A stretch of DNA of 64,000 nt from Rhizobiales bacterium UBA3584 (GCA_002375765.1 DFMV01000011.1:1-64000); one strand, 5' to 3'; shown: positions 26,330 through 35,194, counted from the first letter of the stretch. The notes: a model not told the origin generated them from the sequence alone. A program made the numbers and translations.

Positions 26330-28693
26330 TCACCTGTGCTTCATAACTATAAGAGTTATGTCGTCGTATATCTTCTGCGTTCCGATGAAGGCCATAAGAT
26401 CTCCAAGAACCTTGGATTTGATTTCTTCGGCACTGCATTTGTGATGTTGGAAGGCGCTTTGGCGGAGGCGTTCCAGTCCGAACATGCGGCCATTTGTATC
26501 CTCGGCCTCGGTCACCCCATCGGTGTGGAGGATGATGGCATCGCCCGCGCCGAAGGGGATGTCGCGTGTAGTGATAAACGGCGCGATGTCCAGTTCCAGG
26601 CCGATGGGAAAGCCAAGATCCATTGTATCGATGGTTTCAATCTCTCCGCCGGCTCGCATGACAATCACGTCTTCATGTTGGCCATACAAGGTGAGGCGCT
26701 CGTCCTCGTAGTCGATAAACGCCAGCGACAGGTGCTTGTCCCAGTCGGTGCGCTCTAGGTTCTTGTAGATCGCCCGGTTGAGCCAGCTCAGGAATTGGCG
26801 TGGATCGGACTTTCCTGTCTCCTGCAGGGCGCGCGTCACAGATTGTACCATCATCATGAGCACGCCGCTTTCCAGGCCGTGCCCGGTCACGTCGCCGATC
26901 CCGATCTTTACGCGGGGTCCATCTTGCAGGACATCATAGTAGTCGCCACCAACCTCGTCGGCAGGCTGCATGTAGGCTGCGATATCGACGTCGGGGATTG
27001 CCTGCAGTTCCAGGGCCCTGGGCAAGACCATCATCTGGATTTGGCGTGCAACCTCAAGTTCGGCCCCCAGCCGGATATTTTCGCTTTTCAGCTTGGTGTT
27101 GAGCGCCAGGATCTCCTGGTGGGCCTTGCCGAGCTCCTTTGTCCGATCGTCAACGATTTGCTCAAGGTTCTCGGTGTGAAAGCTGATTTCCTCGGCCATC
27201 CGGTTGAAGGCAACTCCGGCTTCACCGACTTCGTCGCGCGTGGGAATGGATACCCGAATACTGTAATCTTTCGACTGGATGCGCTGGGCCGCGCTTGCAA
27301 GTTCGCTCAGACCGGCTGTTATCCTCTTGGAAATGCCGAAAACCGCCGCAAACACAACCATAAGAGCCAGACCGATGGCTCCGAGCTGATAGATGAGCGT
27401 CTGGTTGGTCGCGCGCGCGATGCTGGCCTGCGCGCTATAGAGTGAGGCATATATCGCCTGTTCGGGAACCACGACGCCGATCAGCATTGCCTCGCGCGTG
27501 ATCGGCCCGGCGCTCCAGAGATTTGTCGGGGCCAATCTTGTAAGAACAGTCATATAGGGGACGGCCTCGCCATTCTGATTGAGCGTGATGTGCTCGATTT
27601 CCCCCTCGGCGTCTTGATCGAGTGACATTGAGGCAATTGCCGGCTGGTCGCTACCGCGCAGGGACCGCTCCAGGCCGGTGACCCCCTGGGCCTGCTCGCC
27701 ACTCGAGGAACGCAGGCCAATGATCGACTCGCCTTCGGGATTGATGGCCACAACGTTTCCATTCGACATGGCCAGAAAGCCGAATCCCACATCGGCGATT
27801 TCGATGCTTTCAACGATTTCGGCCAGTTGATCGAGCGTGATATCGGCCCCGGCGACGCCGGCAATTCCGGTTCGATCACGCGTCCACAACGGATGAAAAA
27901 AGCTGACGATGAGTTCGCCGGTAATGGCGTCGGTGTATGGCGCCGTTTGCGTTATATCGGTGGCGACCGGACGAGCGGAGGGGGTCTCGATCCATTGCTG
28001 CCAGGAGGGGTAGATGCCCGGGAAGAAAAACTCCCAGAATTCAGCCTCGTTGTGCCCCGGATAGAGCCGATCAAAGGTCTGGGCCTGGTCGGTATAGGGA
28101 ACGGTTCTGAAAATCGGCCGTTCCGTGGGCCCGATATAATACATCTGCAGCTTGTCTGCACCGCTGCGCAGAATGCTGGGGGCGACAAGGTCTAGTATTG
28201 CGCTGTCGCGGATTTCGTCCCGGACGCTCGGGAATGGCTGATTTTGCTCGTCCAGCAGATATCCCCAAACGCTTACAACCGAGGGTGCTCCGGGCTCGTT
28301 TTGCGCCCAGTCTCCCTCAGGATTGTAAGATACGGTCGTCGATTGCGGAGATACGACGGAGACGGTCGACCCAATCGCATTTTGCTCGTTGGGATTATCG
28401 ATCTGGTCTTGCAGCACGCCGGCCAGGGCGACCACATCAGCGTGTACCCGGCTGATCAGAAGGTTGGCCTGCGCCGCCGTCGTCTCCGCGTAAGAGAGAA
28501 TGTATTCCTCGGTTGCGGCAGTCAGCCCTTCGCCGACCTCCGCGGTTGCGTTTCGTGACAGGTTCGTCACGTTCCACAACGCCAGGCCCCCGATCACCGT
28601 AAGGTCAAAAAGCACGGCACCGCCGACCACAAGCAGGAACTTGGCCCGGAACGATCGCAGCCCGAAGCGCGAGGTCTTCTTTTCTACGTTCAT
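26330..28693 (-). CDS. Membrane-bound sensor phosphatase: Cache-HAMP-coiled coil-PP2C (SpoIIE/RsbU/SiaA type)
   Basis: This 787-residue protein has TM1 at about 15-38, a large extracytoplasmic double-Cache-like sensor at about 45-410, TM2 at about 430-452, a HAMP domain (about 453-505), a coiled coil (NLEQIVDDRTKELGKAHQEI onward) and a C-terminal PP2C domain from about 550. Metal ligands are visible in PADEVGGDYYDV, GIGDVTGHGLESG, LHTDGVTEAED and DDITLIVMK. It would sense an external ligand and dephosphorylate a STAS partner, the SiaA/RsbU role. Its start overlaps the end of the methyltransferase gene by 4 nt. Confidence 0.88.
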   Translation of the reverse strand: MNVEKKTSRFGLRSFRAKFLLVVGGAVLFDLTVIGGLALWNVTNLSRNATAEVGEGLTAATEEYILSYAETTAAQANLLISRVHADVVALAGVLQDQIDNPNEQNAIGSTVSVVSPQSTTVSYNPEGDWAQNEPGAPSVVSVWGYLLDEQNQPFPSVRDEIRDSAILDLVAPSILRSGADKLQMYYIGPTERPIFRTVPYTDQAQTFDRLYPGHNEAEFWEFFFPGIYPSWQQWIETPSARPVATDITQTAPYTDAITGELIVSFFHPLWTRDRTGIAGVAGADITLDQLAEIVESIEIADVGFGFLAMSNGNVVAINPEGESIIGLRSSSGEQAQGVTGLERSLRGSDQPAIASMSLDQDAEGEIEHITLNQNGEAVPYMTVLTRLAPTNLWSAGPITREAMLIGVVVPEQAIYASLYSAQASIARATNQTLIYQLGAIGLALMVVFAAVFGISKRITAGLSELASAAQRIQSKDYSIRVSIPTRDEVGEAGVAFNRMAEEISFHTENLEQIVDDRTKELGKAHQEILALNTKLKSENIRLGAELEVARQIQMMVLPRALELQAIPDVDIAAYMQPADEVGGDYYDVLQDGPRVKIGIGDVTGHGLESGVLMMMVQSVTRALQETGKSDPRQFLSWLNRAIYKNLERTDWDKHLSLAFIDYEDERLTLYGQHEDVIVMRAGGEIETIDTMDLGFPIGLELDIAPFITTRDIPFGAGDAIILHTDGVTEAEDTNGRMFGLERLRQSAFQHHKCSAEEIKSKVLGDLMAFIGTQKIYDDITLIVMKHR

Positions 28694-29868
28694 TGCGGTT
28701 TTTGCCCCGATGCCACCCAGATGGGCCAGCCGGCGTAACCCTTAGGATGGAGTGCTGCGAAGATGTGGTCCTGGAAACCCTGACGAAAGCGTTCGATAAA
28801 TTCTGCGGAGTCGCCGCGCTTTTCGGCCATCTCCCCCGCATAGACGTCCTCCCAGGCGGCGATGATGTCGGCGAATGCCTGCGGGTCCCCATCGAGGTTG
28901 GTAACCATGAACGATTCGACGCGAACGTCGTCGAAGCCCGCGTCGATCAGATACCGTCGGCTCTTGGGGCTGAGCTCCACATCCATGTCGAAAAAGCTGA
29001 AAAGTCTCGCAACCTCGTTGTAGGTCCACTGAATGCTTTCGGCACGCGGCTCGCCGAGGCAGTGCGAGTTTTTTTCGTTGGTGATATAGACCCGTCCACC
29101 GGGTTTGCAGATGCGATAGAGCTCTTTGAGTATGAGCTCCGGCCGATTGAATATCTGAAGAGAGTGGCGGCAGGTAACGAGATCGAACTGATCCGCCTCG
29201 AGCAGCATTTCTGAAGCATCGCCGTAGGTGTACTCAATCCCGCGAATGTCAAATTCGGCGGCCACTTTGCGCGCGTAGGCAAGACTTGGCCGAGAGTGAT
29301 CGAGCGCGACAATCCGTGACGGCTTGAATTCCTTTTGAACGAGCACGGCGAAATCGCCGATGCCACAACAGATATCTGCTATGGCGATGCCATGCGCCAT
29401 CCCGTGCCTTGGCAGGATCGTCCGCTCATGATGCCAGGTCAGCTTCGTTTGCGTGCGCAGGATGGGAATGAACCCGCCGCCTTCCAGAAAGCCTTGCCCC
29501 GGATAGAAATCACTGTCGTATTCCTGGACGTCGACGCTGGGTTCAATACGGGCCAGATGGCCGAACTTCCGCGTCGTCCAGCCGACAACGCTTGAGGTAA
29601 CAATCACAAACCGCAGGTCGGGTCGCGAACGGCAGGCCTCGAGGATCACGCGCGCAAAGGCATGAAAGGCAGTGTTGTTCATCTGCACGAGGCGTTTGAC
29701 ATCGAGATAGAGAACCCCGCGAACATGCTCAATTGCTTCATTGAGCAGAGCGAGGCTGGGAGCGAGTTCGTCGGCAATCTGTGGTCGCATCACGCCCGAG
29801 ATCAGGAACTGCTGATTATTGGGATCGTACTGCGTTCCATAACGCGTCGAAGCGTCGTGGCGGTTCAT
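28690..29868 (-). CDS. STAS-like domain fused to SAM-dependent methyltransferase
   Basis: In this 392-residue protein, residues about 18-118 align with the STAS protein at 25415-25753: LDVKRLVQMNNTAFHAFARV (55-74) matches the loop of that protein, but the Ser pair is replaced by Asn65-Thr66. Residues about 160-300 are a Rossmann methyltransferase with motif I ADICCGIGDF (164-173), acidic ALDHS after strand 2 (188-192), motif IV VTCRHSLQIF (231-240) and KPGGRVYI (255-262). The C-terminal 90 residues are helical and of unknown role. The substrate may be a small molecule or protein. It is inside the signalling operon with 4-nt overlaps on both sides, so it is a built-in component. Confidence 0.75.
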   Translation of the reverse strand: MNRHDASTRYGTQYDPNNQQFLISGVMRPQIADELAPSLALLNEAIEHVRGVLYLDVKRLVQMNNTAFHAFARVILEACRSRPDLRFVIVTSSVVGWTTRKFGHLARIEPSVDVQEYDSDFYPGQGFLEGGGFIPILRTQTKLTWHHERTILPRHGMAHGIAIADICCGIGDFAVLVQKEFKPSRIVALDHSRPSLAYARKVAAEFDIRGIEYTYGDASEMLLEADQFDLVTCRHSLQIFNRPELILKELYRICKPGGRVYITNEKNSHCLGEPRAESIQWTYNEVARLFSFFDMDVELSPKSRRYLIDAGFDDVRVESFMVTNLDGDPQAFADIIAAWEDVYAGEMAEKRGDSAEFIERFRQGFQDHIFAALHPKGYAGWPIWVASGQKPQ

Positions 29869-30386
29869 GGCAAGGTCTCCAGGGGAAGATCTACAATGAT
29901 CGCCAGCGCATTGTCGTCCGGATGCTCGAGCTGGAGGGTGGCGCCATAGTCAAGGGCAAGTTCGAGCAGCGCTGTTTCTCCGCCAGGTCCCTCCTTGCCG
30001 GACATAGAAGCCAGGTATCGCTCGAGCCTGCTGCTTTCCGTTGCCTGACTTAAGGCTTCTTCGTAGTAACGGCGCTCTCCATGCGAGCACGGAAATTCTA
30101 TGTAAACTCTCTCAAGGTCGCCCTGCCGGGATACACGGCAGGTGAACTTTCCTTCAGATTGATGCGTACGAAACACCATCTCTAAAAGCTCATTGACGGC
30201 CGATGAGAACAGATTGGTGTAACGAACCAGATCCGACCGATTGTGGCTGATCATCCGTGCGAGGTACGTTGATATGAGATCGCAGTTCTGCCAGAACGAA
30301 TAGAAATCGCCTCGGGGCAGCGCGATCTCGACCATGGGTTCGTAGGCATCCGGTAAATGTGGCTTGCCGCTTTCGCCCTGCATCAC
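29865..30386 (-). CDS. Degenerate HATPase-like protein (paralogue of the operon's kinase)
   Basis: This 173-residue protein keeps the N-box of the kinase at 25765-26325 (VNELLEMVF, Asn65-Glu69, versus ANELIENAIKF) and the following beta/DYG region. The ATP-lid glycines are lost: GETALLELALDYG replaces GLGLLTLMSDYG. It therefore probably cannot bind or hydrolyse ATP normally and may act as a binding-only partner. I inferred the relationship by aligning the two proteins by eye; overall similarity is low. It overlaps both neighbours by 4 nt, and its likely partner is the STAS-like domain of the next gene. Confidence 0.55.
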   Translation of the reverse strand: MMQGESGKPHLPDAYEPMVEIALPRGDFYSFWQNCDLISTYLARMISHNRSDLVRYTNLFSSAVNELLEMVFRTHQSEGKFTCRVSRQGDLERVYIEFPCSHGERRYYEEALSQATESSRLERYLASMSGKEGPGGETALLELALDYGATLQLEHPDDNALAIIVDLPLETLP

Positions 30387-32104
30387 ATTTGCGCCCCTTG
30401 TGTCCGGACGTCCAGATTGACTTCTTCTGTATTGGAAGTGCGGTTCCTCGTAGCGCGCTCAATAAAGGCGTGCGCAGCCCTTGGTGCCATTGGTCTTGCG
30501 ATAAAGTAGCCCTGAAGACGATCGCACCCTTGTTCCCGCAACCACTCGGCTTGCCCCGCGGTTTCCACGCCTTCGGCTGTTACGCTTATCCCCAGGCTAT
30601 GCGCCAGATTGATAATGTTGCGAACGATCGCTTTGGATTTTGAGCTGGTCTCGACATCCTCTATGAAATACTTGTCTATTTTCATGATATCGAAAGGGAA
30701 TGTCTTCAGATAACTCAAAGAAGAATAGTACGTTCCGAAATCGTCGAGTGATACTTTCACGCCCAATACGTTCAGGGTGTTAAGTGTATCGATGTTGTCG
30801 ACTGTTGTTTCGAGCAGTATCGTCTCGGTTATCTCGAGGTCCAACCGTTCGGCCTGAATGCCGGTTCTGTCCAGTATTTGCGCAACCGTGTCAGTGATGG
30901 TGCCGCTGAGAAACTGCGCCGGTGACAGATTGACGGCCACCGAGAGGTTCGGGGGCCAGGTCAGCGCTTGTTTGCAGGCCTCTTCAAGGACCCATTTCCC
31001 GATCTGATCCATGTGGCCGTCAGCCTCTGCGACGGGAATAAACACGCGGGGCGGAATGAGGCCGAGTTTGGGATGCCGCCAGCTCAGCAACGCTTCAAAC
31101 CCGGTCAACGCAAGTGATGGGTGTACGATAGGCTGATACTGGAGATGGAATTGCCCTCTCTGGAGGGCCATTGCGAGGTCGCGCCGCAGATTTTCGCGTT
31201 CCTCGAGCAGGAGCATCATCGATCGGTCGTAAACCCGGGAGCAGCCTCGTCCGTCTTTTTTGGCGGCGTAGAGGGCGACGTCGGCGGCCTTTATCATCTC
31301 GTCCGTGCTGGCGCCGTGATCGGGTGCCACTGATATTCCGATACTCGCGCCAACGAAGACCGGAACATCGCTGATGATATATCTGGCCTTCACAAGATCG
31401 AGGATTGCCTTTGCAAGGCGGTCGGCGGAGGCAGGTTGCTCTCTGCCTGTCTGGATGACTGTGAACTCGTCGCCCGCATTTCTAAAAGCGGTCTCTCCAT
31501 CGCCCAGTGCAATCTGAATGCGGTTTGCCACAAGCTGGAGCAGGGCGTCACCGACGTCGTGACCAAGCGTATCGTTGACGGCCTTGAAGCCATCAAGGTC
31601 GATCTGCAGCAGGGCCACCTTGTCGTCGCTGCCGCGGGCATCGGAAAGGGCCGCCTGCAACCGGTCGCCAAACTGCCGACGGTTCTGCAGCCCGGTCAGT
31701 ATGTCGTGGGTGGCCTGATGGAGGAGCGTATGATGGTCCACATCCGTTTTGGCGTCCATCGAGCCAAGTGCCACCGACTCCGCAACTTCAATTACGCCAA
31801 TCCCGTCGGCCGCAGCAAATATTCTCGCCGAACTTGCCGAAGAGGTTGAAGACGGCGGCAACGTCAATTCAATTGCCGCTCCGCCTCCGCTTATCCGCTC
31901 AAGCTCCTGGAGCAATACCGGATCTCGAAAGATCGGGTAGATATCCCAGATCGGCGAGCCGATTTCAGCAACGCCACCATATTGTTTCTTGAATTGGGAT
32001 CCGAAATGGGTGAGCCGAAGACGTCGATCGTAGAGCGAAGCAATGTCGAGTGTATTCGCCAGAAGGTCTTTGAGCCGGGATTCACTCAACGAACGCGATG
32101 ACAT
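30383..32104 (-). CDS. PAS-like/GGDEF/EAL c-di-GMP enzyme, first gene of the signalling operon
   Basis: This 573-residue cytoplasmic protein has a PAS-like N-terminus (about 10-110), a GGDEF domain (about 120-290) and an EAL domain (about 305-555). The GGDEF signature reads RNAGDEF at 208-214 and has no RxxD inhibitory site. The EAL domain keeps GFEALL (337-339), VNLS (Asn392), EITET (Glu424), DDFG (454-457), KID (Lys475) and AEGVET (Glu511), so phosphodiesterase activity is likely; the loop-6 residue after DDFGT is Tyr instead of Gly. RBS GGGAGAGGCGG precedes ATG at 32104. The upstream 268-bp divergent region should carry the operon promoter. Confidence 0.88.
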   Translation of the reverse strand: MSSRSLSESRLKDLLANTLDIASLYDRRLRLTHFGSQFKKQYGGVAEIGSPIWDIYPIFRDPVLLQELERISGGGAAIELTLPPSSTSSASSARIFAAADGIGVIEVAESVALGSMDAKTDVDHHTLLHQATHDILTGLQNRRQFGDRLQAALSDARGSDDKVALLQIDLDGFKAVNDTLGHDVGDALLQLVANRIQIALGDGETAFRNAGDEFTVIQTGREQPASADRLAKAILDLVKARYIISDVPVFVGASIGISVAPDHGASTDEMIKAADVALYAAKKDGRGCSRVYDRSMMLLLEERENLRRDLAMALQRGQFHLQYQPIVHPSLALTGFEALLSWRHPKLGLIPPRVFIPVAEADGHMDQIGKWVLEEACKQALTWPPNLSVAVNLSPAQFLSGTITDTVAQILDRTGIQAERLDLEITETILLETTVDNIDTLNTLNVLGVKVSLDDFGTYYSSLSYLKTFPFDIMKIDKYFIEDVETSSKSKAIVRNIINLAHSLGISVTAEGVETAGQAEWLREQGCDRLQGYFIARPMAPRAAHAFIERATRNRTSNTEEVNLDVRTQGAQM

Positions 32105-32372
32105 TCCGCCTCTCCCACTGCCGCAGAGTAAAGCGGCCTGTCGAAAAGGCTGGATTACTCACAACACGCTGAAACCAGCAGCTCGATGAGCATAGCACGA
32201 TGCCCGATGGTCAGGCAAACGAGCCGTGCAGGCGTCGGGGGACGACCGGTGTTGATGTGGTTAACGACTCCTTTCGGAGGAAATGCCGCATTTTCGACGG
32301 TTTCTTACACCGCAAGTTAACGGCTAGGGGGTAACGATTCGGAACAGCGTCGAAAGAGGGCACGGATTTTTG

Positions 32373-32654
32373 ATGGAACACGCAACGCAGAGTTTCACTG
32401 CCATTTCCCAGCGCATACTCGCTATTGCCGGGGCGGTTTTCCTGCTCGTCCCAATAGCGGGGTGCCTCCAGACGGGCAGCAACGCGACGGTTTCATCGCT
32501 CAATGCCGTCAGTGCATATATGGACCCGGCGACAGTCGAGAAGCCCGTGGTAACGGTGGCAAGCAGTCAGTACCTCGGCAAGGCGGACTATATCTGCTCG
32601 CCGAGCGGCTTTGGACGGACATCCACGTGTTTCGAGCGCTCTGCCCGGCGATAA
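32373..32654 (+). CDS. Small secreted lipoprotein, unknown function
   Basis: This 93-residue protein has an N-terminal hydrophobic helix (about 13-28) ending in a lipobox-like VPIAGC, so the Cys should be lipidated. The tail ASSQYLGKADYICSPSGFGRTSTCFERSARR holds two further cysteines that may pair. I recall similar small proteins in Rhizobiales but no assigned function. ATG at 32373 is preferred over an adjacent upstream TTG. It is divergent from the signalling operon and converges on the GH26-like gene. Confidence 0.6.
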   Translation: MEHATQSFTAISQRILAIAGAVFLLVPIAGCLQTGSNATVSSLNAVSAYMDPATVEKPVVTVASSQYLGKADYICSPSGFGRTSTCFERSARR

Positions 32655-32757
32655 TGCGACAAAACAGGGCGCTGCGAAGCGTCGTTCCCGTCGTCAGGTC
32701 TTTCCGCGATTGATGGTGTGCGCGTGGTGACATGGCCGCCACGCGCTGCTTTGCCCG

Positions 32758-33711
32758 TCAGTTCGTCGTTTCCTGGACAACGCGCCAGTTGGGAAATCCG
32801 AAATTGTCCGGCCACGGATAGACCTCGCCATCATTGAAATAGACAACGGCTGTGAGGTCAGGGAACTCTGCGTGACGCCTGGTTACGGACTGCGCCCATT
32901 GACGGACATAGGTCTGGTCACCTTCATAGCCGAGCTCTGCGACCATGATCGGTTTCCCATAGTCGTCGACCAGCGTGTAGCCGGGCATCAGACGCTCGGC
33001 AAAAGTCTGGTCGCTCCCGGCTATCGCCTGATCATATGGCTGATAGCCGAAGACCGACAGGCCTATGACATCCACGACATCATCACCGGGATAATAGTCC
33101 TGCAGGTTCGCGTTGCCCTTCGGCGACCACATGAACTGGGCGTTCGGCAGGTAGTTGCGGCACTCGGTTACGAAGCGTCGATAAACCTCGATGTATTCGG
33201 GGCCGGACCACTGCGCCCAGGAGAACTGGTTGTCCTCCTCGTCCATTTCCTGTGCGAACCGGATGGTAACAGGACTGGTGAGCCCGGCCACCTCTGAGCA
33301 CACCGCCGCCACGTTGGCATCGTAGCTGCCACTCAGGATGCCGTTAAGGAGTTCTTGGGAGGATACGCGCCAGTCGCGGTCCCACGACCACGGTTCCACG
33401 CTGATGAGCAGCGAGCGGCCACGCTGCAGAGCATAGTCGTCGGCCAGGGAAAGCGTGGAAAGATCCACGTCCTCCCAAGGCAGGAAGAGATGCTCGATGG
33501 ACGAATTGGGATCGTCGCCAAAATCCCCATGAGGATCGTAGGCCCCGAAGATGATCGAAGGCGGAGCCATGTCCGGCCGCTTGTCGGACAGGGTGCCTGC
33601 CGTGGTCGAGCTTGGATCGGGAATGCCGCGGGGGAGGTTGTCCGCAAGCACGGCTCCCGACGCCAGTGTGATCGCAGTCACCAGGGCTGCGGATTTGGTT
33701 TTCCTGTTCAT
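32758..33711 (-). CDS. Secreted GH26-like glycoside hydrolase (beta-mannanase/lichenase type)
   Basis: This 317-residue protein has a signal peptide (SAALVTAITLASGAVLA). The TIM-barrel catalytic pair appears as IRFAQEMDEE (acid/base Glu after the fourth strand) and IMVAELGYEG (nucleophile Glu). WSPKGNANLQDYYPGDDVVDVIGLSVFGY is the typical preceding segment. As the last gene of a polysaccharide operon, overlapping ugd by 4 nt, it probably trims or edits the exported polymer, as hydrolases in cellulose and alginate operons do. Substrate linkage is inferred from family and context. Confidence 0.78.
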   Translation of the reverse strand: MNRKTKSAALVTAITLASGAVLADNLPRGIPDPSSTTAGTLSDKRPDMAPPSIIFGAYDPHGDFGDDPNSSIEHLFLPWEDVDLSTLSLADDYALQRGRSLLISVEPWSWDRDWRVSSQELLNGILSGSYDANVAAVCSEVAGLTSPVTIRFAQEMDEEDNQFSWAQWSGPEYIEVYRRFVTECRNYLPNAQFMWSPKGNANLQDYYPGDDVVDVIGLSVFGYQPYDQAIAGSDQTFAERLMPGYTLVDDYGKPIMVAELGYEGDQTYVRQWAQSVTRRHAEFPDLTAVVYFNDGEVYPWPDNFGFPNWRVVQETTN

Positions 33712-35168
33712 ATCAATTCTCCATTTGTCTCTCGACGTTGGTGATGGTTTGCCCGGCGATCATGTCGCTCCCCAAGAACGAGCTCCCCGCTTGCCGCTCC
33801 CGCTCTGGGCGGATGGAATCTGGTGCCCGAAAGGTTCGGTACGGGTTCGGCTGGACGCGTTGTGGGACGGCCGACAGCGCTGAAGTGGAAACCCGCGGCT
33901 TCCGCTCGGCTGGCTCTGAACACGCCGCGCAGATCGACCAGGTTGGGGGAGCGCATCATCCGGCGCAGGCGCACAAGATCGAGGCGCTGGATGCTGTCCC
34001 ACTCTGTAACGATGACAACGGCATCGGCGTCGCGCGCGCAGTCATAGGGGTCTTCAAAAAATTCCACATTTTCCAGCATCTGCGCGGCATTCTTCATGCC
34101 GATCGGATCATGGGCGCGCATGACGGCGCCGAAGCGCTGCAACGTCTCGATCAGTGGCACCGAGGGGGCTTCGCGCATATCGTCGGTGTCCGGCTTGAAG
34201 GTCAGGCCAAAGACGGCGACGGTGAGTCCGTCGATGTCACCGCCAACGGCATCCATTACCTTGAGCGCCATCTTGCGCTTGCGTGCATCGTTGACACTTA
34301 CCGCTTCCTCGACGATGCGCAGTGCCACCCCGTGATCCTGTGCGGTCCTCAAGAGTGCCAGCGTATCCTTGGGAAAGCAGGAGCCGCCGTAACCCGGACC
34401 GGCATTGAGAAAGCTCGCACCGATACGCTTGTCGAGCCCCACGCCCAACGCAAGCTCTTCCACGTCAGAGCCGACCTGCTCGCAAAGATCCGCCAACTCG
34501 TTGATGAAGGTGATCTTGGTTGCCAGGAAAGCATTGGCGGCATACTTGATGAGCTCGGACGTGCGCCGCTCTGTTACGACAATAGGCGAATTGGTCTTTG
34601 CCAGCGGCTCGCCGTAGATTGTCGTGAGAACCTCGCGGGCACGCTCGTCAACAACCCCGATGACGACACGGTCGGGTTCGAGGAAGTCGCGAATGGCGAC
34701 GCCTTCCCTGAGAAATTCCGGATTGGATGCCACTGAGAAGGTGCGGCGGCCCCGCTCTGTAACGATGATCTTCTCGACGGCATCGCCAGTCCCGACAGGG
34801 ACAGTGGACTTCACGACGACCACGGCATTGTCCGCAAGGAGCGGCGCGATTTCCTTGGCCGCCATATAGACGAAGGAAAGATCTGCATCCCCGTGACCGG
34901 GTCGCGGGGGCGTGCCCACCGCAATGAACACGGCCGCGGCGTTCTTCACCGCTTCGGCGACGTCGCAGGTAAAGGACAGCCGGCCGGCGGCGGCGTTCCG
35001 CTCCAGCAGTTCGTCCAGACCTGGCTCATAGATAGGCAGTCTGCCTTGTCGCAGACCCGAAATCTTTTCTGCATTCTTGTCGACGCAGACCACCTCATGT
35101 CCCCATTCGGCAAAGCAGCAGCCGCTGACAAGGCCGACATATCCGGTTCCGATAACTGCTATTTTCAT
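33708..35168 (-). CDS. ugd: UDP-glucose 6-dehydrogenase with an unusual C-terminal tail
   Basis: This 486-residue enzyme oxidises UDP-glucose to UDP-glucuronate with two NAD+. ATG at 35168 starts MKIAVIGTGYVGLVSG, the NAD motif; the open frame continues upstream but the extension is Arg-rich shadow sequence and is rejected. The catalytic Cys is in GYGGSCFPKDT, and GLTFKPDTDDMREAPS is the UDP-binding block. Normal family members end near AGFHFSAVGRP; here about 50 more residues rich in Arg, Pro and His follow and run into the GH26 gene, perhaps from loss of the original stop. It supplies UDP-GlcA to the UDP-xylose synthase of the same operon. Confidence 0.93.
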   Translation of the reverse strand: MKIAVIGTGYVGLVSGCCFAEWGHEVVCVDKNAEKISGLRQGRLPIYEPGLDELLERNAAAGRLSFTCDVAEAVKNAAAVFIAVGTPPRPGHGDADLSFVYMAAKEIAPLLADNAVVVVKSTVPVGTGDAVEKIIVTERGRRTFSVASNPEFLREGVAIRDFLEPDRVVIGVVDERAREVLTTIYGEPLAKTNSPIVVTERRTSELIKYAANAFLATKITFINELADLCEQVGSDVEELALGVGLDKRIGASFLNAGPGYGGSCFPKDTLALLRTAQDHGVALRIVEEAVSVNDARKRKMALKVMDAVGGDIDGLTVAVFGLTFKPDTDDMREAPSVPLIETLQRFGAVMRAHDPIGMKNAAQMLENVEFFEDPYDCARDADAVVIVTEWDSIQRLDLVRLRRMMRSPNLVDLRGVFRASRAEAAGFHFSAVGRPTTRPAEPVPNLSGTRFHPPRAGAASGELVLGERHDRRANHHQRRETNGELI

Positions 35169-35194
35169 GGGTTTGTACGCAAAGCGCCCTTTCG

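Noticed and set aside
32258..32340. GTTAACG repeats (32260 and 32316) as CtrA sites in the signalling operon promoter
   Set aside because: The spacing does not match TTAA-N7-TTAA; too weak to report as a feature.
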